DNA of 64,000 bases from Microvirga sp. (GTDB taxonomy: Bacteria > Pseudomonadota > Alphaproteobacteria > Rhizobiales > Beijerinckiaceae): positions 113,367 to 177,366 of the forward strand of contig JAKOMT010000003.1 of assembly GCA_022241475.1 (NCBI GenBank), read 5' to 3'. The notes below the pieces were generated by a model that worked only from the letters and a program-made list of their open reading frames with translations, did not search any database and was not told the origin of the DNA. The translations under genes were made by a program, and so were the position numbers. Shown here one piece after another: positions 43,533-51,758 of the stretch (positions are counted from its first letter, which is position 1; the number at the start of each line of letters is the position of its first letter).

Positions 43533-44294
43533 ATGCTCGAACTCTTCGCCCGCGCCGCGCCCGTTTCGACGGCCCATGAGCAGACGATCGCCGTCGGGCT
43601 GAACATGTTCGTTATGCCGAGCGCGGCCGCCCACGAATTTCTCGCTTTTTGCTACGCGAACTATTCCTCCGGCTCGGTGGTCGATTTCTCCGATCGCGGG
43701 TCGCCGCTCCTGTTCGCGCACAGCGCGCGCGCCATCGACGTCCGACGCGCCTCGCGGGCCTACGAGGTCATGCGGGGCAGTGAGCGCGTCGCGGCGCCGG
43801 ACGATCTCGTCGCCGACTTCGACGCCGACCACGTGGCGATCGGGATCGGCTGTTCCGTGGTGGTCGACGAGGCGCTATTGCTTGCGGGCGTGACGCCCAA
43901 GCACAAGGCGCTCGGACTGGCGCTGCCCGCCTACCGCACGGACAAGCCGACCCGGGCGGTCGGGCGCTTCTCGCCGCCGCTCCACGTCTCGATGCGCATC
44001 GTCAAGAAGGCGCAGGTCGATCTCGCCATCGCCACGACGGCCGCCTATCCGGCGTTGCACGGCGCGCCCATCCATGTCGGGGACCCGGCGGAACTCGGGA
44101 TCGCCGATCTCGCGCGTCCGCTCTTCGGCGCCGGGCTCGCCCCCGACGAGGACGAGACCTGCATGTTCTGGGGCTGCGGCGTCACCCTGCGCGCGGCGCT
44201 CAACGCGTGTCCGGACCTGCCTTGGCTCGCCAACGCGGAAGGCTCGCTGGTCGATACGGGCCGAACGCTCGGCGCCTTCCGCGCCGCTGGCTGA
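43533..44294 (+). CDS. DUF1445 family protein (D-glutamate cyclase / putative hydro-lyase)
   Basis: A 253-aa protein matching the DUF1445 family. Recognisable segments are IGIGCSVVVDEALLLAGV, a YRTDKPT region, the substrate-site stretch HGAPIHVGDPAELGIADLARPLFG, and MFWGCGVTLRAAL. A characterised eukaryotic homologue converts D-glutamate to 5-oxo-D-proline, and many bacterial members lie beside lactam or acid transporters. Next to a TctC protein and an Asp/Glu-racemase-superfamily enzyme, it may metabolise the same imported acid. Its 5' end lacks part of the family N-terminus, so activity is uncertain. Confidence 0.78.
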   Translation: MLELFARAAPVSTAHEQTIAVGLNMFVMPSAAAHEFLAFCYANYSSGSVVDFSDRGSPLLFAHSARAIDVRRASRAYEVMRGSERVAAPDDLVADFDADHVAIGIGCSVVVDEALLLAGVTPKHKALGLALPAYRTDKPTRAVGRFSPPLHVSMRIVKKAQVDLAIATTAAYPALHGAPIHVGDPAELGIADLARPLFGAGLAPDEDETCMFWGCGVTLRAALNACPDLPWLANAEGSLVDTGRTLGAFRAAG

Positions 44295-44300
44295 CCGCGC

Positions 44301-45188
44301 CTACGCGGCGCCGGCCCCCTCGGCGTCGAGAAGATCGGCGAGGAGCGGATTGGGAAAGCGACGATCGAGCGTGACCGCGAGGAAGATTTCCGAGATGCCG
44401 GGCAGGGGGCCCGCGTCGACGAGGCGCCCGGACGCCAGCTCGTCGACCGCCACGATCGGCGGGATCACCGCGAGACCCGCGCCCTCGCGCGCCAGAAGCC
44501 GCATCATCGCCATATCGTCGACTTCGGCCGCCACATTCGGCGTGATCCCCAGCCGCGAGACGAGGCCGTCGAAGGCGGCGCGGATCGAGGTCTCGGGCGT
44601 CGGCAGCACCAGCGGGGCGTTCGCCAGAAGCGCGCGAAGCGTCGCGCCGGCAGGCGCGAATTCGGCCGCGCCGACGAGATGCACGTCCTGCTCAGCGCGA
44701 CGGTGAACGAGGAACCGCCCGAAGGCGTCGCGCGCGGGCGCGAGGTTGGTGAGCACGACGTCGAGGGCGAGGCTCTCGAGGCCCGCCAGCAACTCGGCCT
44801 GGCCGCCGGAGCGCAACGTCACCTCGACGTCCGGCCGGCGCAGCGCCGGCGTCAGGAACCGCATCTGGAAGTTCCGCGAGAGCGTCGCCAGCGCGCCGAC
44901 GCGCAGGACACGGCGCGTCCGGCCCGATTCGCGCAAGGTGGCCGTGAGATCCTCCGCCGTGCGGAAGATCGCTTCCGCGTGGTCGAGGGCGATGCGCCCG
45001 GCTTCGGTCAGGACGAGGCCCCGGCCGCGCCGCTCGAACAGATCGTGTCCGAGCGACGCCTCCAGCGCCTTGAGCTGCGAGGAGAGGGCGGAGGGCGAGA
45101 GGTTGAGGCGACGCGCCGCCGCCGTGAGCGCCCCGTCGTGGGCGACGGCCCGGAAAAGCCGGAGATGATGCAGGTTCAGAACGGACAT
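44301..45188 (-). CDS. LysR family transcriptional regulator, likely regulator of dabBA
   Basis: A 295-aa LysR protein: HTH LNLHHLRLFRAVAHDGALTAAARRLNLSPSALSSQLKALEASLGHDLFER, then an effector domain with EVTLRSGGQAELLAGLESLALDVVLTNL. It is divergent from dabB with a 97-bp AT-rich spacer. LysR genes are commonly found next to DAB or related inorganic carbon systems, so regulation of dabBA is inferred. Confidence 0.92.
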   Translation of the reverse strand: MSVLNLHHLRLFRAVAHDGALTAAARRLNLSPSALSSQLKALEASLGHDLFERRGRGLVLTEAGRIALDHAEAIFRTAEDLTATLRESGRTRRVLRVGALATLSRNFQMRFLTPALRRPDVEVTLRSGGQAELLAGLESLALDVVLTNLAPARDAFGRFLVHRRAEQDVHLVGAAEFAPAGATLRALLANAPLVLPTPETSIRAAFDGLVSRLGITPNVAAEVDDMAMMRLLAREGAGLAVIPPIVAVDELASGRLVDAGPLPGISEIFLAVTLDRRFPNPLLADLLDAEGAGAA

Positions 45189-45190
45189 AG

Positions 45191-45245
45191 TTCCATTTTA
45201 TCGAACGATATGCCGCAAACAATGTAATTTTCTGGAATTTTATCG
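45191..45245. promoter_or_regulatory. Operator region between lysR and dabB
   Basis: The direct repeat ATTTTATCG occurs at 45195-45203 and 45237-45245, 42 bp apart (about four helical turns). The first overlaps an inverted repeat TATCG-AA-CGATA (45199-45210). Such paired sites fit binding of a LysR tetramer controlling the divergent genes. Confidence 0.45.
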
Positions 45246-45285
45246 CTGGCTATGGTCGCGCCGCTCGACACGACCGGAGATAGCC

Positions 45286-46821
45286 ATGTTCCTCGCCGCC
45301 GCCGCGCCCCTGCTTCTCTTCGCCGCCGCCGTTCCGGCCGTCTTTCGTCCCGGCCGCCGCCCGGGATTATACCCCCGTCTGGCGGAGGCGGCGGCGCTCG
45401 CCGCGCTGGCGCTCGTGATCGCGCAGGCGGCGCTGCTCGCGGCCGGAGACGCGTCCGCCGCCGGTCCGCTGCTGCGCGTCGACGTGGTCGCCGCCGTGAT
45501 GGCCTGCCTCGTCGGCTTCGTCGGCTGGGTGGTCGTGCGCTACGCGCGGACCTACCTCGACGGCGAGGAGCGCGAGGGCGCGTTCCACGGGCTGCTGCTG
45601 GCGGTGATAGCGACGGTGCTCGTCCTCGTCCAAGCCGCGAGCCTGCCGGTTCTGGTCGCCGCCTTCGTGGGCGTCGGAATCGGCCTTCGGCGGCTTCTCC
45701 TGTTCTATCCGCAGCGGGCGGAGGCCCGGCGCGCGGCGGCGAAGTTCTCGCTCGTCTGGGGCGCCGGCGACGCCGCGCTCGCGCTCGCGGCGTTGATCCT
45801 CTGGATCGCTTTCGGCACGGCCGATATAGCCGCGATCACCGCGGACGCCGCCGCCGCGCCCGCGACGCCGTTCCTCGCGCATGTCGCGGCGGCGCTGCTC
45901 GTCCTCGCCGCCGCTCTCAAGACGGCGGCCTTCCCGCTGCACGGCTGGCTCACCGAGGTGATGGAGGCGCCGACGCCGGTCTCCGCCCTGTTGCACGCCG
46001 GCGTGATCAACTCTGGAGGCGTTCTCCTGATCCTTTTCGCCGGCCTGATGCAGGCCAGCCCCGGAGCGATGGCGGCGCTCGTCATCATCGGCGGCTTCAC
46101 GGCGCTGTTCGGGGCGCTGGTGATGCTGACGCAGAGCGCCGTGAAGACGGCGCTCGCTTGGTCGACCGTCTCGCAGATGGGCTTCATGCTGCTGCAATGC
46201 GGCCTCGGGCTCTGGGCGCTGGCGCTTCTCCACATCGTCGCGCACTCCCTCTACAAGGCGCACGCCTTCCTCGGATCGGGCTCGGCGGTCGCCTCCGTCA
46301 AGGCCGCGCGCAAGCCCGGCCCGGTCGCCGCGCCGGGGATCGCGGCGGTGGCGAAAGCCTTCGTCATCGCGCTCGCGCTCTACGCTGTGGTCGCCCTCCT
46401 GTTCACGACGCTCGGCGGCGCGAAGTCTCCCCAATCCCTGGCGCTCGGCGCGATCCTGATCTTCGGCGTCGCCTACCTCGTCGCCCAAGGGCTCGCCGAC
46501 GCCGCCCCGGCGGCGCTGACGCGGCGTACGGCCACGGCCTCCGCGCTCGCCGCGACCGGGTATTTCGGCTTCCAGCTCGTGGCGGCGCTGATCGTGGGCG
46601 ACGCGCTCCCCGCCGCGCCGGAGGCCGGACCGCTCGAATGGGCGCTGATCGTGCTGGCGCTCGCCTCCTTCGGCGCCGTCGCGGTGGCGCAGGCGCTGTT
46701 CCCGCACTGGGCGCATCACCCCTCGGCGGCGGGTCTGCGCGTCCACCTCGCCAACGGCCTCTACCTCAACGCCGCCTTCGACCGGCTGATCGGCGGCTAT
46801 CGCCTCTCGAAGTCGAATTGA
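45286..46821 (+). CDS. dabB: DAB inorganic carbon transporter, membrane subunit DabB
   Basis: A 511-aa proton-antiporter-like membrane protein related to NuoL/MrpA with about 13 spans. Conserved charged motifs are in LKTAAFPLHGWLTEVMEAPTPVSALLHAG and HIVAHSLYKAHAFLGSGSAV. In DAB systems this subunit passes protons or sodium ions to drive DabA, which hydrates CO2 vectorially to trap bicarbonate in the cytoplasm. It is shorter than NuoL, as DabB should be, and lies 34 bp before dabA. Confidence 0.92.
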   Translation: MFLAAAAPLLLFAAAVPAVFRPGRRPGLYPRLAEAAALAALALVIAQAALLAAGDASAAGPLLRVDVVAAVMACLVGFVGWVVVRYARTYLDGEEREGAFHGLLLAVIATVLVLVQAASLPVLVAAFVGVGIGLRRLLLFYPQRAEARRAAAKFSLVWGAGDAALALAALILWIAFGTADIAAITADAAAAPATPFLAHVAAALLVLAAALKTAAFPLHGWLTEVMEAPTPVSALLHAGVINSGGVLLILFAGLMQASPGAMAALVIIGGFTALFGALVMLTQSAVKTALAWSTVSQMGFMLLQCGLGLWALALLHIVAHSLYKAHAFLGSGSAVASVKAARKPGPVAAPGIAAVAKAFVIALALYAVVALLFTTLGGAKSPQSLALGAILIFGVAYLVAQGLADAAPAALTRRTATASALAATGYFGFQLVAALIVGDALPAAPEAGPLEWALIVLALASFGAVAVAQALFPHWAHHPSAAGLRVHLANGLYLNAAFDRLIGGYRLSKSN

Positions 46822-46855
46822 TCCCCGACGGCCCGAAACTCAAAGGAGACGCGTG

Positions 46856-49243
46856 ATGTTCAAGCAGAACCTCGATATCGCCCCGGCGCGGCTGTCCGGC
46901 CTCCTCAGCGCGGCGGAGACGGCGGCCCGGCGCACGCCACCGGCTTTTCCCCTCGACGCGACCGTCGCCGTGAACCCCTTCCTCGGCCAGACCGGCGAAG
47001 ACCTCGCGACCGCCGCCGCGCGGCTCGCGCGCGTCGCCGGGACGGCGATCGTGCGTCCGCGCGCGGATATCGCCGCGCGAATCTCCGCCGGAGACATCGC
47101 CGACGAGGATCTCGCCGCGGCGCTCGACGCCTCGCCGCACGCGCTGCGCCCCGCCGGCCTCGCCGCCCTGAAGAGCGGGGCGCTCGCGCCCGCGCCGGCG
47201 CCCGTCGCGCAGCCGACCATCGCCGAACTCGCGGCGCACGCCACGGGCGTCGATTGGCCCGCCGTCGTCGCGCGTTCCTTCGGCCTCTGGGCCGCCGGTC
47301 ATTTCGATCGCGGCCAAGCGCTCTGGACCCCCGCGCCGGGGCGCAGCGCTTTCGCCGCCTGGCGGGAATGGGCGACGCACGACCTCACCCCCGAACTGGC
47401 GGGACTGCCCGGCTTCGCCGCCCATGTCGCCGCCTGCCCGGACACGCCGGAACGCGCGATCCTGCGGGCCGCCGACGCGCTGTGGATCGAACCGGACGCC
47501 GCCGAGACGGCGTTCCACCGGCTCCTCATCGATCTCGGCGGCTGGGCGCAGCATGCGCGCTGGCTGCTCTGGCGCGCGGAGCTCGCCGGCGAGACCGACG
47601 CGACTCTGACGGACCTCCTCGCCATCCGGCTCGTCTGGGAGGAGGCGCTGTTCGCGCTCGTGCGCGACGAAGTCTCGCAAGACTGGGGGGCCGCGCTCGC
47701 CGTCCACGTGACGCCCGTGCGGCCCAGCGCCGACGACGTCCTCGACGCGATCCTGCAAGAGGCGGCGGAGCGCGCGCATCAGCGCAGGCTCGGCGAAAAA
47801 CTCTCCGGCGTCGCGTCCGCCGCGCCGGCGCGCCCCGCGCTGCAGGCGGCGTTCTGCATCGACGTGCGCTCCGAGGTTTTCCGGCGCGCGCTGGAGAGCG
47901 TCGGCGCGGGCGTCGAGACGATCGGCTTCGCCGGCTTCTTCGGCCTGCCCGTCGCCCATCGGGAGGCGGGGTCGGACATTATCGACCAGCACCTGCCGGT
48001 GCTCCTCAATCCGGCGCTGTCCTCCTCGGCGACCATCGATCCCTCCGCCGAGACGGCGAAGCGGATCGGCGCGCGGGCGAAGCGCGCCTGGGGCCGCTTC
48101 CGGCAGGCGGCGGTGTCCTCCTTCGCCTTCGTCGAGGCGGCGGGGCCGCTCTACGCCGGAAAACTCGTCTGCGACGCGGTCGGGGTGACCCAGACCGGGG
48201 CGACGCACGAGGCGCCGCCGCGCCTCGACGTTGCGCTCACGGCCGAACAGAAGGCCGCGACGGGCGCGACCGTGCTGCGGGCGATGTCGATGACGAAGGG
48301 CCATGCGCGGCTCGTTCTGCTCCTCGGCCACGGCGCGAGCGTCGCCAACAACCCGCATGAGAGCGCGTATCATTGCGGGGCCTGCGGCGGGCATACGGGC
48401 GAGGTCTCCGCGCGCCTTCTCGCGCAGCTCCTCAACGACCCCGAGACCCGCGCCGGTCTCGCCGCGCATGGGATCGAGCTTGCCGCCGACACCCTCTTCC
48501 TCGCCGGCCTGCACGACACGACGCGCGACCGCATCACGCTCTACGAGGATTTCGACGAGTCGAGCCACGCGAAGGACATCGCGCAGGCGCGCGGATGGTT
48601 CGAGCAGGCCGGCGCGCTGGCGCGGTCCGAGCGGGCGAAGCGGCTTCCCGGCGCGAGCGCGTCGAGCCTCGAGGCGCGGGCGCGCAACTGGGCGGAAGTG
48701 CGGCCCGAATGGGGTCTGGCCGGCTGCGCGGCCTTCGTCGCCGCGCCCCGCGCCGCGACGGCCGGCGTCGAACTCGGGGGCAGGGCCTTCCTGCATTCCT
48801 ACGACTGGCGCGCCGATCCCGGCTTCTCGGTCCTCGAGCTGATCCTGACGGCTCCGGTGGTGGTCGCGAGCTGGATCTCGCTGCAATATTACGGGTCGAG
48901 CGTCGCGCCCGACTTGTTCGGCAGCGGCAACAAGCTCCTGCACAACGTCTCGGGCGGGCTCGGCGTCGTCGAGGGCAATGGCGGGCGGCTGCGCGCCGGC
49001 CTGCCCTGGCAGGCGGTGCACGACGGCGAGCGGCTGGCGCACGATCCGTTGCGGCTCACCGTTCTGGTCGAAGCCCCGCGCGAGGCGGTGCTCGCCATCC
49101 TCGAACGCCACCCGCAAGTGCGCGACCTGTTCGACAACGGCTGGCTCCACCTGCTGCTGCTGGAGGAGGGCCGCGTCGCCGGCCGCTACCGGCCGGGCCT
49201 GTCCTTCGAGCCGGCCTTGGCGGGCTTCAGCGCCGCCGCGTAA
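46856..49243 (+). CDS. dabA: DAB inorganic carbon transporter, cytoplasmic subunit DabA (DUF2309)
   Basis: A 795-aa DUF2309 protein with a beta-carbonic-anhydrase-like active site. The predicted zinc ligands are Cys and Asp in AAFCIDVRSEVFRRALE and His and Cys in LLLGHGASVANNPHESAYHCGACGG. The N-terminus has VAVNPFLGQTGEDL, typical of the family. It works with DabB to accumulate bicarbonate. The ATG at 46856 has GGAG 7 nt upstream; an in-frame GTG one codon before is weaker. No Rubisco gene is present, so it may serve anaplerotic carboxylation in a heterotroph. Confidence 0.94.
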   Translation: MFKQNLDIAPARLSGLLSAAETAARRTPPAFPLDATVAVNPFLGQTGEDLATAAARLARVAGTAIVRPRADIAARISAGDIADEDLAAALDASPHALRPAGLAALKSGALAPAPAPVAQPTIAELAAHATGVDWPAVVARSFGLWAAGHFDRGQALWTPAPGRSAFAAWREWATHDLTPELAGLPGFAAHVAACPDTPERAILRAADALWIEPDAAETAFHRLLIDLGGWAQHARWLLWRAELAGETDATLTDLLAIRLVWEEALFALVRDEVSQDWGAALAVHVTPVRPSADDVLDAILQEAAERAHQRRLGEKLSGVASAAPARPALQAAFCIDVRSEVFRRALESVGAGVETIGFAGFFGLPVAHREAGSDIIDQHLPVLLNPALSSSATIDPSAETAKRIGARAKRAWGRFRQAAVSSFAFVEAAGPLYAGKLVCDAVGVTQTGATHEAPPRLDVALTAEQKAATGATVLRAMSMTKGHARLVLLLGHGASVANNPHESAYHCGACGGHTGEVSARLLAQLLNDPETRAGLAAHGIELAADTLFLAGLHDTTRDRITLYEDFDESSHAKDIAQARGWFEQAGALARSERAKRLPGASASSLEARARNWAEVRPEWGLAGCAAFVAAPRAATAGVELGGRAFLHSYDWRADPGFSVLELILTAPVVVASWISLQYYGSSVAPDLFGSGNKLLHNVSGGLGVVEGNGGRLRAGLPWQAVHDGERLAHDPLRLTVLVEAPREAVLAILERHPQVRDLFDNGWLHLLLLEEGRVAGRYRPGLSFEPALAGFSAAA

Positions 49244-49248
49244 TGGTC

Positions 49249-49277
49249 ATCCGCCAGCCGGCCTCCGGCTGGCGGAT
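49249..49277 (+). terminator. Strong hairpin terminator after dabA
   Basis: A perfect 13-bp stem ATCCGCCAGCCGG/CCGGCTGGCGGAT with loop CCT begins 6 bp after the dabA stop and is followed by CTCTT. It may also serve the convergent RidA-like gene. Confidence 0.65.
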
Positions 49278-49312
49278 CTCTTCCGTGGCGAGCGTCGCCG
49301 CCCGCCGCGCGG

Positions 49313-49744
49313 TCAGTCGAGGACCGCGATCGCCTCGACCTCGAACAGCATCGCGTCGATCGCGAGCTTCGGCACGGGGACGAGCGTCTGCGTGGGAAGC
49401 GCGCCGCCGAACATGCGGGCGACGGTCTCGGTCAGGATTCCGAGCTTCGACATGTCGTGATCGACGACGAAGACGGTCAGTTTCACGACCTGTGCCGGGC
49501 GGGCGCCGAGCGCGTCCAGAACCGCGGCGAGATTGGCGTAGGCCTGCGTCACCTGCGCGCCGAAGTCGGGCGAGAGGTTTCCGTTCCGGTCCTGCCCGCC
49601 CTGCCCGGAAATGAAGGTCAGCCGGCCGTTCGCGGGCGCGACGACCGCAGTGCTGTAGCCGTTGGGCGTCGGGTCGTGAAGATGGGGCGGGTTGACGATC
49701 ACGGGGGTCTTGTCGTTCATCGGGACATGCTGTCGGGTCGTCAT
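49313..49744 (-). CDS. RidA (YjgF/YER057c/UK114) family protein
   Basis: A 143-aa RidA-like protein: FISGQGGQDRNGNLSPDFGAQVTQAYANLAAVLDALGARPAQVVKLTVFVVD and a C-terminal FEVEAIAVLD. The Arg needed for imine deamination in true RidA lies in a PAR[ST]-like segment, which here is LPTQTLV, so classical enamine/imine deaminase activity is unlikely. Start MTTRQH at 49744 has AGGAG upstream. It is divergent from a WYL regulator, which may control it. Confidence 0.88.
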   Translation of the reverse strand: MTTRQHVPMNDKTPVIVNPPHLHDPTPNGYSTAVVAPANGRLTFISGQGGQDRNGNLSPDFGAQVTQAYANLAAVLDALGARPAQVVKLTVFVVDHDMSKLGILTETVARMFGGALPTQTLVPVPKLAIDAMLFEVEAIAVLD

Positions 49745-49766
49745 GTTCAATCTCCTGTCGAGGTGA

Positions 49767-49816
49767 GCATGATCCGCGTAGGATGAGACGGCGCCAGAAA
49801 CTGACACCGATCATGC
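49767..49816. promoter_or_regulatory. Inverted repeat between the RidA-like and WYL regulator genes
   Basis: GCATGATC (49767-49774) and GATCATGC (49809-49816) form a perfect 8-bp inverted repeat 34 bp apart. A CGTAGG element follows the first arm and the second. The 85-bp spacer must hold both promoters, so this is a candidate site for the WYL regulator. Confidence 0.35.
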
Positions 49817-49829
49817 GTAGGGTGCGCGA

Positions 49830-50549
49830 ATGAAGGCCCGCCTGAGGCATGACGCCATCGTGCGTCTTCTGCGGCGCAGCGAAACCGCGACGGTCAACGA
49901 TCTGGCCGACGCGGTCGGCGTTTCGCGGCGAACGATCCTGCGGGACGTTCGGGCGCTGCGCGATCAGGGCTTCGTCATTCACTCCGAGGCGGGTCCCGGC
50001 GGCGGGCTGCGGCTCGATCCCCGATCCCTGCAGCCAACGGCGAGGCTCTCGGTCGCCGAGGTGTTCGCGCTTCTGATCAGCGTCGCCGCCGCGCGCGAGG
50101 CCCGCTCGCTGCCGTTCTCCGAGCTCGCCGATTCGGGGCTCGCCAAGATCGAGCGCACGTTGCCGGCGGCGATGGTGAGCGACCTTCGCCGCCTGCTCGA
50201 TCGGCTCTATGTCGGGCGGTTGTCGCCGTTGCAGGACCTGTCGGACCTCGGTTCGATCGATCCGGAGCTGCTCCCGGCCTTCGAGGCCGCGTTCCTCGGG
50301 GGGCGGCGGCTGCGCTTCGCCTATCGCGACGCCAAGGGCGCCAAGACGAGCCGGGAGGTCGAGCCGCAGGCCCTGCTCATCCTCCCGCCGCTCTGGTATC
50401 TCGTCGCCTGGGATCCCGACCGCGCCGATTTCCGACGGTTCCGGATGGACAGGATCGGCGGGCCGACGATCGTCGACGCGGCCCCGTTCCGGCCGCGGCG
50501 CGTGCCCTTCGAAGACGACGTCTGCCCCTATCGCGAATTGTCGACTTGA
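49830..50549 (+). CDS. HTH/WYL-domain transcriptional regulator (YafY-like)
   Basis: A 239-aa protein with an N-terminal HTH (RHDAIVRLLRRSETATVNDLADAVGVSRRTILRDVRALRDQG) and a C-terminal WYL domain (LRFAYRDAKGAKTSREVEPQALLILPPLWYLVAWD, then FRRFRMDRI). WYL regulators sense ligands or nucleic acids and often act on a neighbour. It is divergent from the RidA-like gene. Confidence 0.92.
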   Translation: MKARLRHDAIVRLLRRSETATVNDLADAVGVSRRTILRDVRALRDQGFVIHSEAGPGGGLRLDPRSLQPTARLSVAEVFALLISVAAAREARSLPFSELADSGLAKIERTLPAAMVSDLRRLLDRLYVGRLSPLQDLSDLGSIDPELLPAFEAAFLGGRRLRFAYRDAKGAKTSREVEPQALLILPPLWYLVAWDPDRADFRRFRMDRIGGPTIVDAAPFRPRRVPFEDDVCPYRELST

Positions 50550-50591
50550 ACCGTGGGCGACGGCCGGGACGCGCGGGCGGACTGGAACGGG

Positions 50592-51758
50592 TCACGGCGC
50601 CGCGACGGCGAGAAGCGCGTCGAGGAATTCCTGCTGGGCGATCGTCGGCACCCAGCCGCGACGAACCGTCAAGCCGATGGGCCGGGCCGTGGCGGGCATG
50701 TCGAAGCGCAGTCGCACGACCGCGCCGAGCTTCAGCTCCGCGCCGACCTGGAGGCGCGAAATGCAGCCGACGTGATCCGATACGCGCAGCAATTCCCGCA
50801 TCAGGATCATCGAACCCGTCTCGACGAGGCTCGACGGCCGCAGGCCGGCCTGAGCGAAGACCATGTCGAAGTTCCGCCGTGTCGGCGTGCCCTCGGGCGC
50901 GAGGACGAACGGGTAGCCCTTAAGATCGTCGAAGCCGAGATCGCTCCTGCCGGAGAGCGGATGGTCGGGGCGGGCGATCAGAACGAGCGTGTCGTCGAAG
51001 AGCGGGCGTTGCTCGACGTCGCCGATCGGCGCCGGATCGCGCAGGGCGCCGATCAGGAAGTCGATCTCGCCGCGCCGCAGGCCGGCCATCAGATCGAAAT
51101 AGAGGCCTTCCTGAGCCTTGATCGGCAATGTGGGGCGCCGTTCGCGAAACCGCGCGATCGTGAGCGGGAGTATGTGCGAACGAGACAGCGGCATCGCGCC
51201 GATCACGATCCGCCCCACCTCCCGCCCCAGCAGTTCCGCGAGATCCGCCTCGGCCTGGTCGAGTTCGGCGAAGGCGAGGCGCGCGGCCTGCGCCAGCGCC
51301 TGCGCAGGCCGCGTCGCGATCATCCCGTAGGCCGTGCGCTCGAACAGCGCGCGGCCGGCTTCGCGTTCGAGCTGGGTTATGGCGCGGTGGACGGTCGGCT
51401 GGGCGAGGCCCATCCGCTGCGCCGCGAGCGTGAAGTTCTCCGCCTCGCGCATGGCGACGAGCGCCTGGAGCTGCGCCGTCGTCGCGGTGATCCTCAGACG
51501 CGGGGCGAGATCGTCGATCGCGGGGTCGAGATATCCGAAGGCGCGGCGCGCGCGCGCCGAGAGCGCCCGGCCGGCGCGGGTCGGGAAAATGCCCTGCGGG
51601 CTTCGCAGGAAGAGCGGTTGGGCCGCCAGCCGCTCCAGTTTCGCCACCGCCTGCGTCGCCGCCGGCTGCGACACGTGGCATAGCTCCGCCGCTCGGGTCA
51701 TCGACGTCGTGTCGCTCGCCGCGAGCAGAATGCGCAGGTGGCGCAGGTTGGCCTTCAC
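50592..51758 (-). CDS. LysR family regulator with two N-terminal HTH domains
   Basis: A 388-aa protein with two LysR-type winged HTH units: residues about 4-61 (RHLRILLAASDTTSMTRAAELCHVSQPAATQAVAKLERLA) and about 95-152 (AQLQALVAMREAENFTLAAQRMGLAQPTVHRAITQLEREAG). A normal effector domain follows. Such tandem-HTH LysR proteins are unusual. Its ATG overlaps the stop of the dehydrogenase-like gene, so the two form an operon divergent from galB. It is placed like a GalR-type regulator of the 4-oxalomesaconate genes. Confidence 0.9.
   Translation of the reverse strand: MKANLRHLRILLAASDTTSMTRAAELCHVSQPAATQAVAKLERLAAQPLFLRSPQGIFPTRAGRALSARARRAFGYLDPAIDDLAPRLRITATTAQLQALVAMREAENFTLAAQRMGLAQPTVHRAITQLEREAGRALFERTAYGMIATRPAQALAQAARLAFAELDQAEADLAELLGREVGRIVIGAMPLSRSHILPLTIARFRERRPTLPIKAQEGLYFDLMAGLRRGEIDFLIGALRDPAPIGDVEQRPLFDDTLVLIARPDHPLSGRSDLGFDDLKGYPFVLAPEGTPTRRNFDMVFAQAGLRPSSLVETGSMILMRELLRVSDHVGCISRLQVGAELKLGAVVRLRFDMPATARPIGLTVRRGWVPTIAQQEFLDALLAVAAP

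Noticed and set aside
44301..45188. NhaR-type sodium-responsive regulator
   Set aside because: The N-terminus (LNLHHLRLFRAVA) is somewhat NhaR-like, but there is no nhaA and the divergent genes are dabBA, so a DAB-linked role is preferred.
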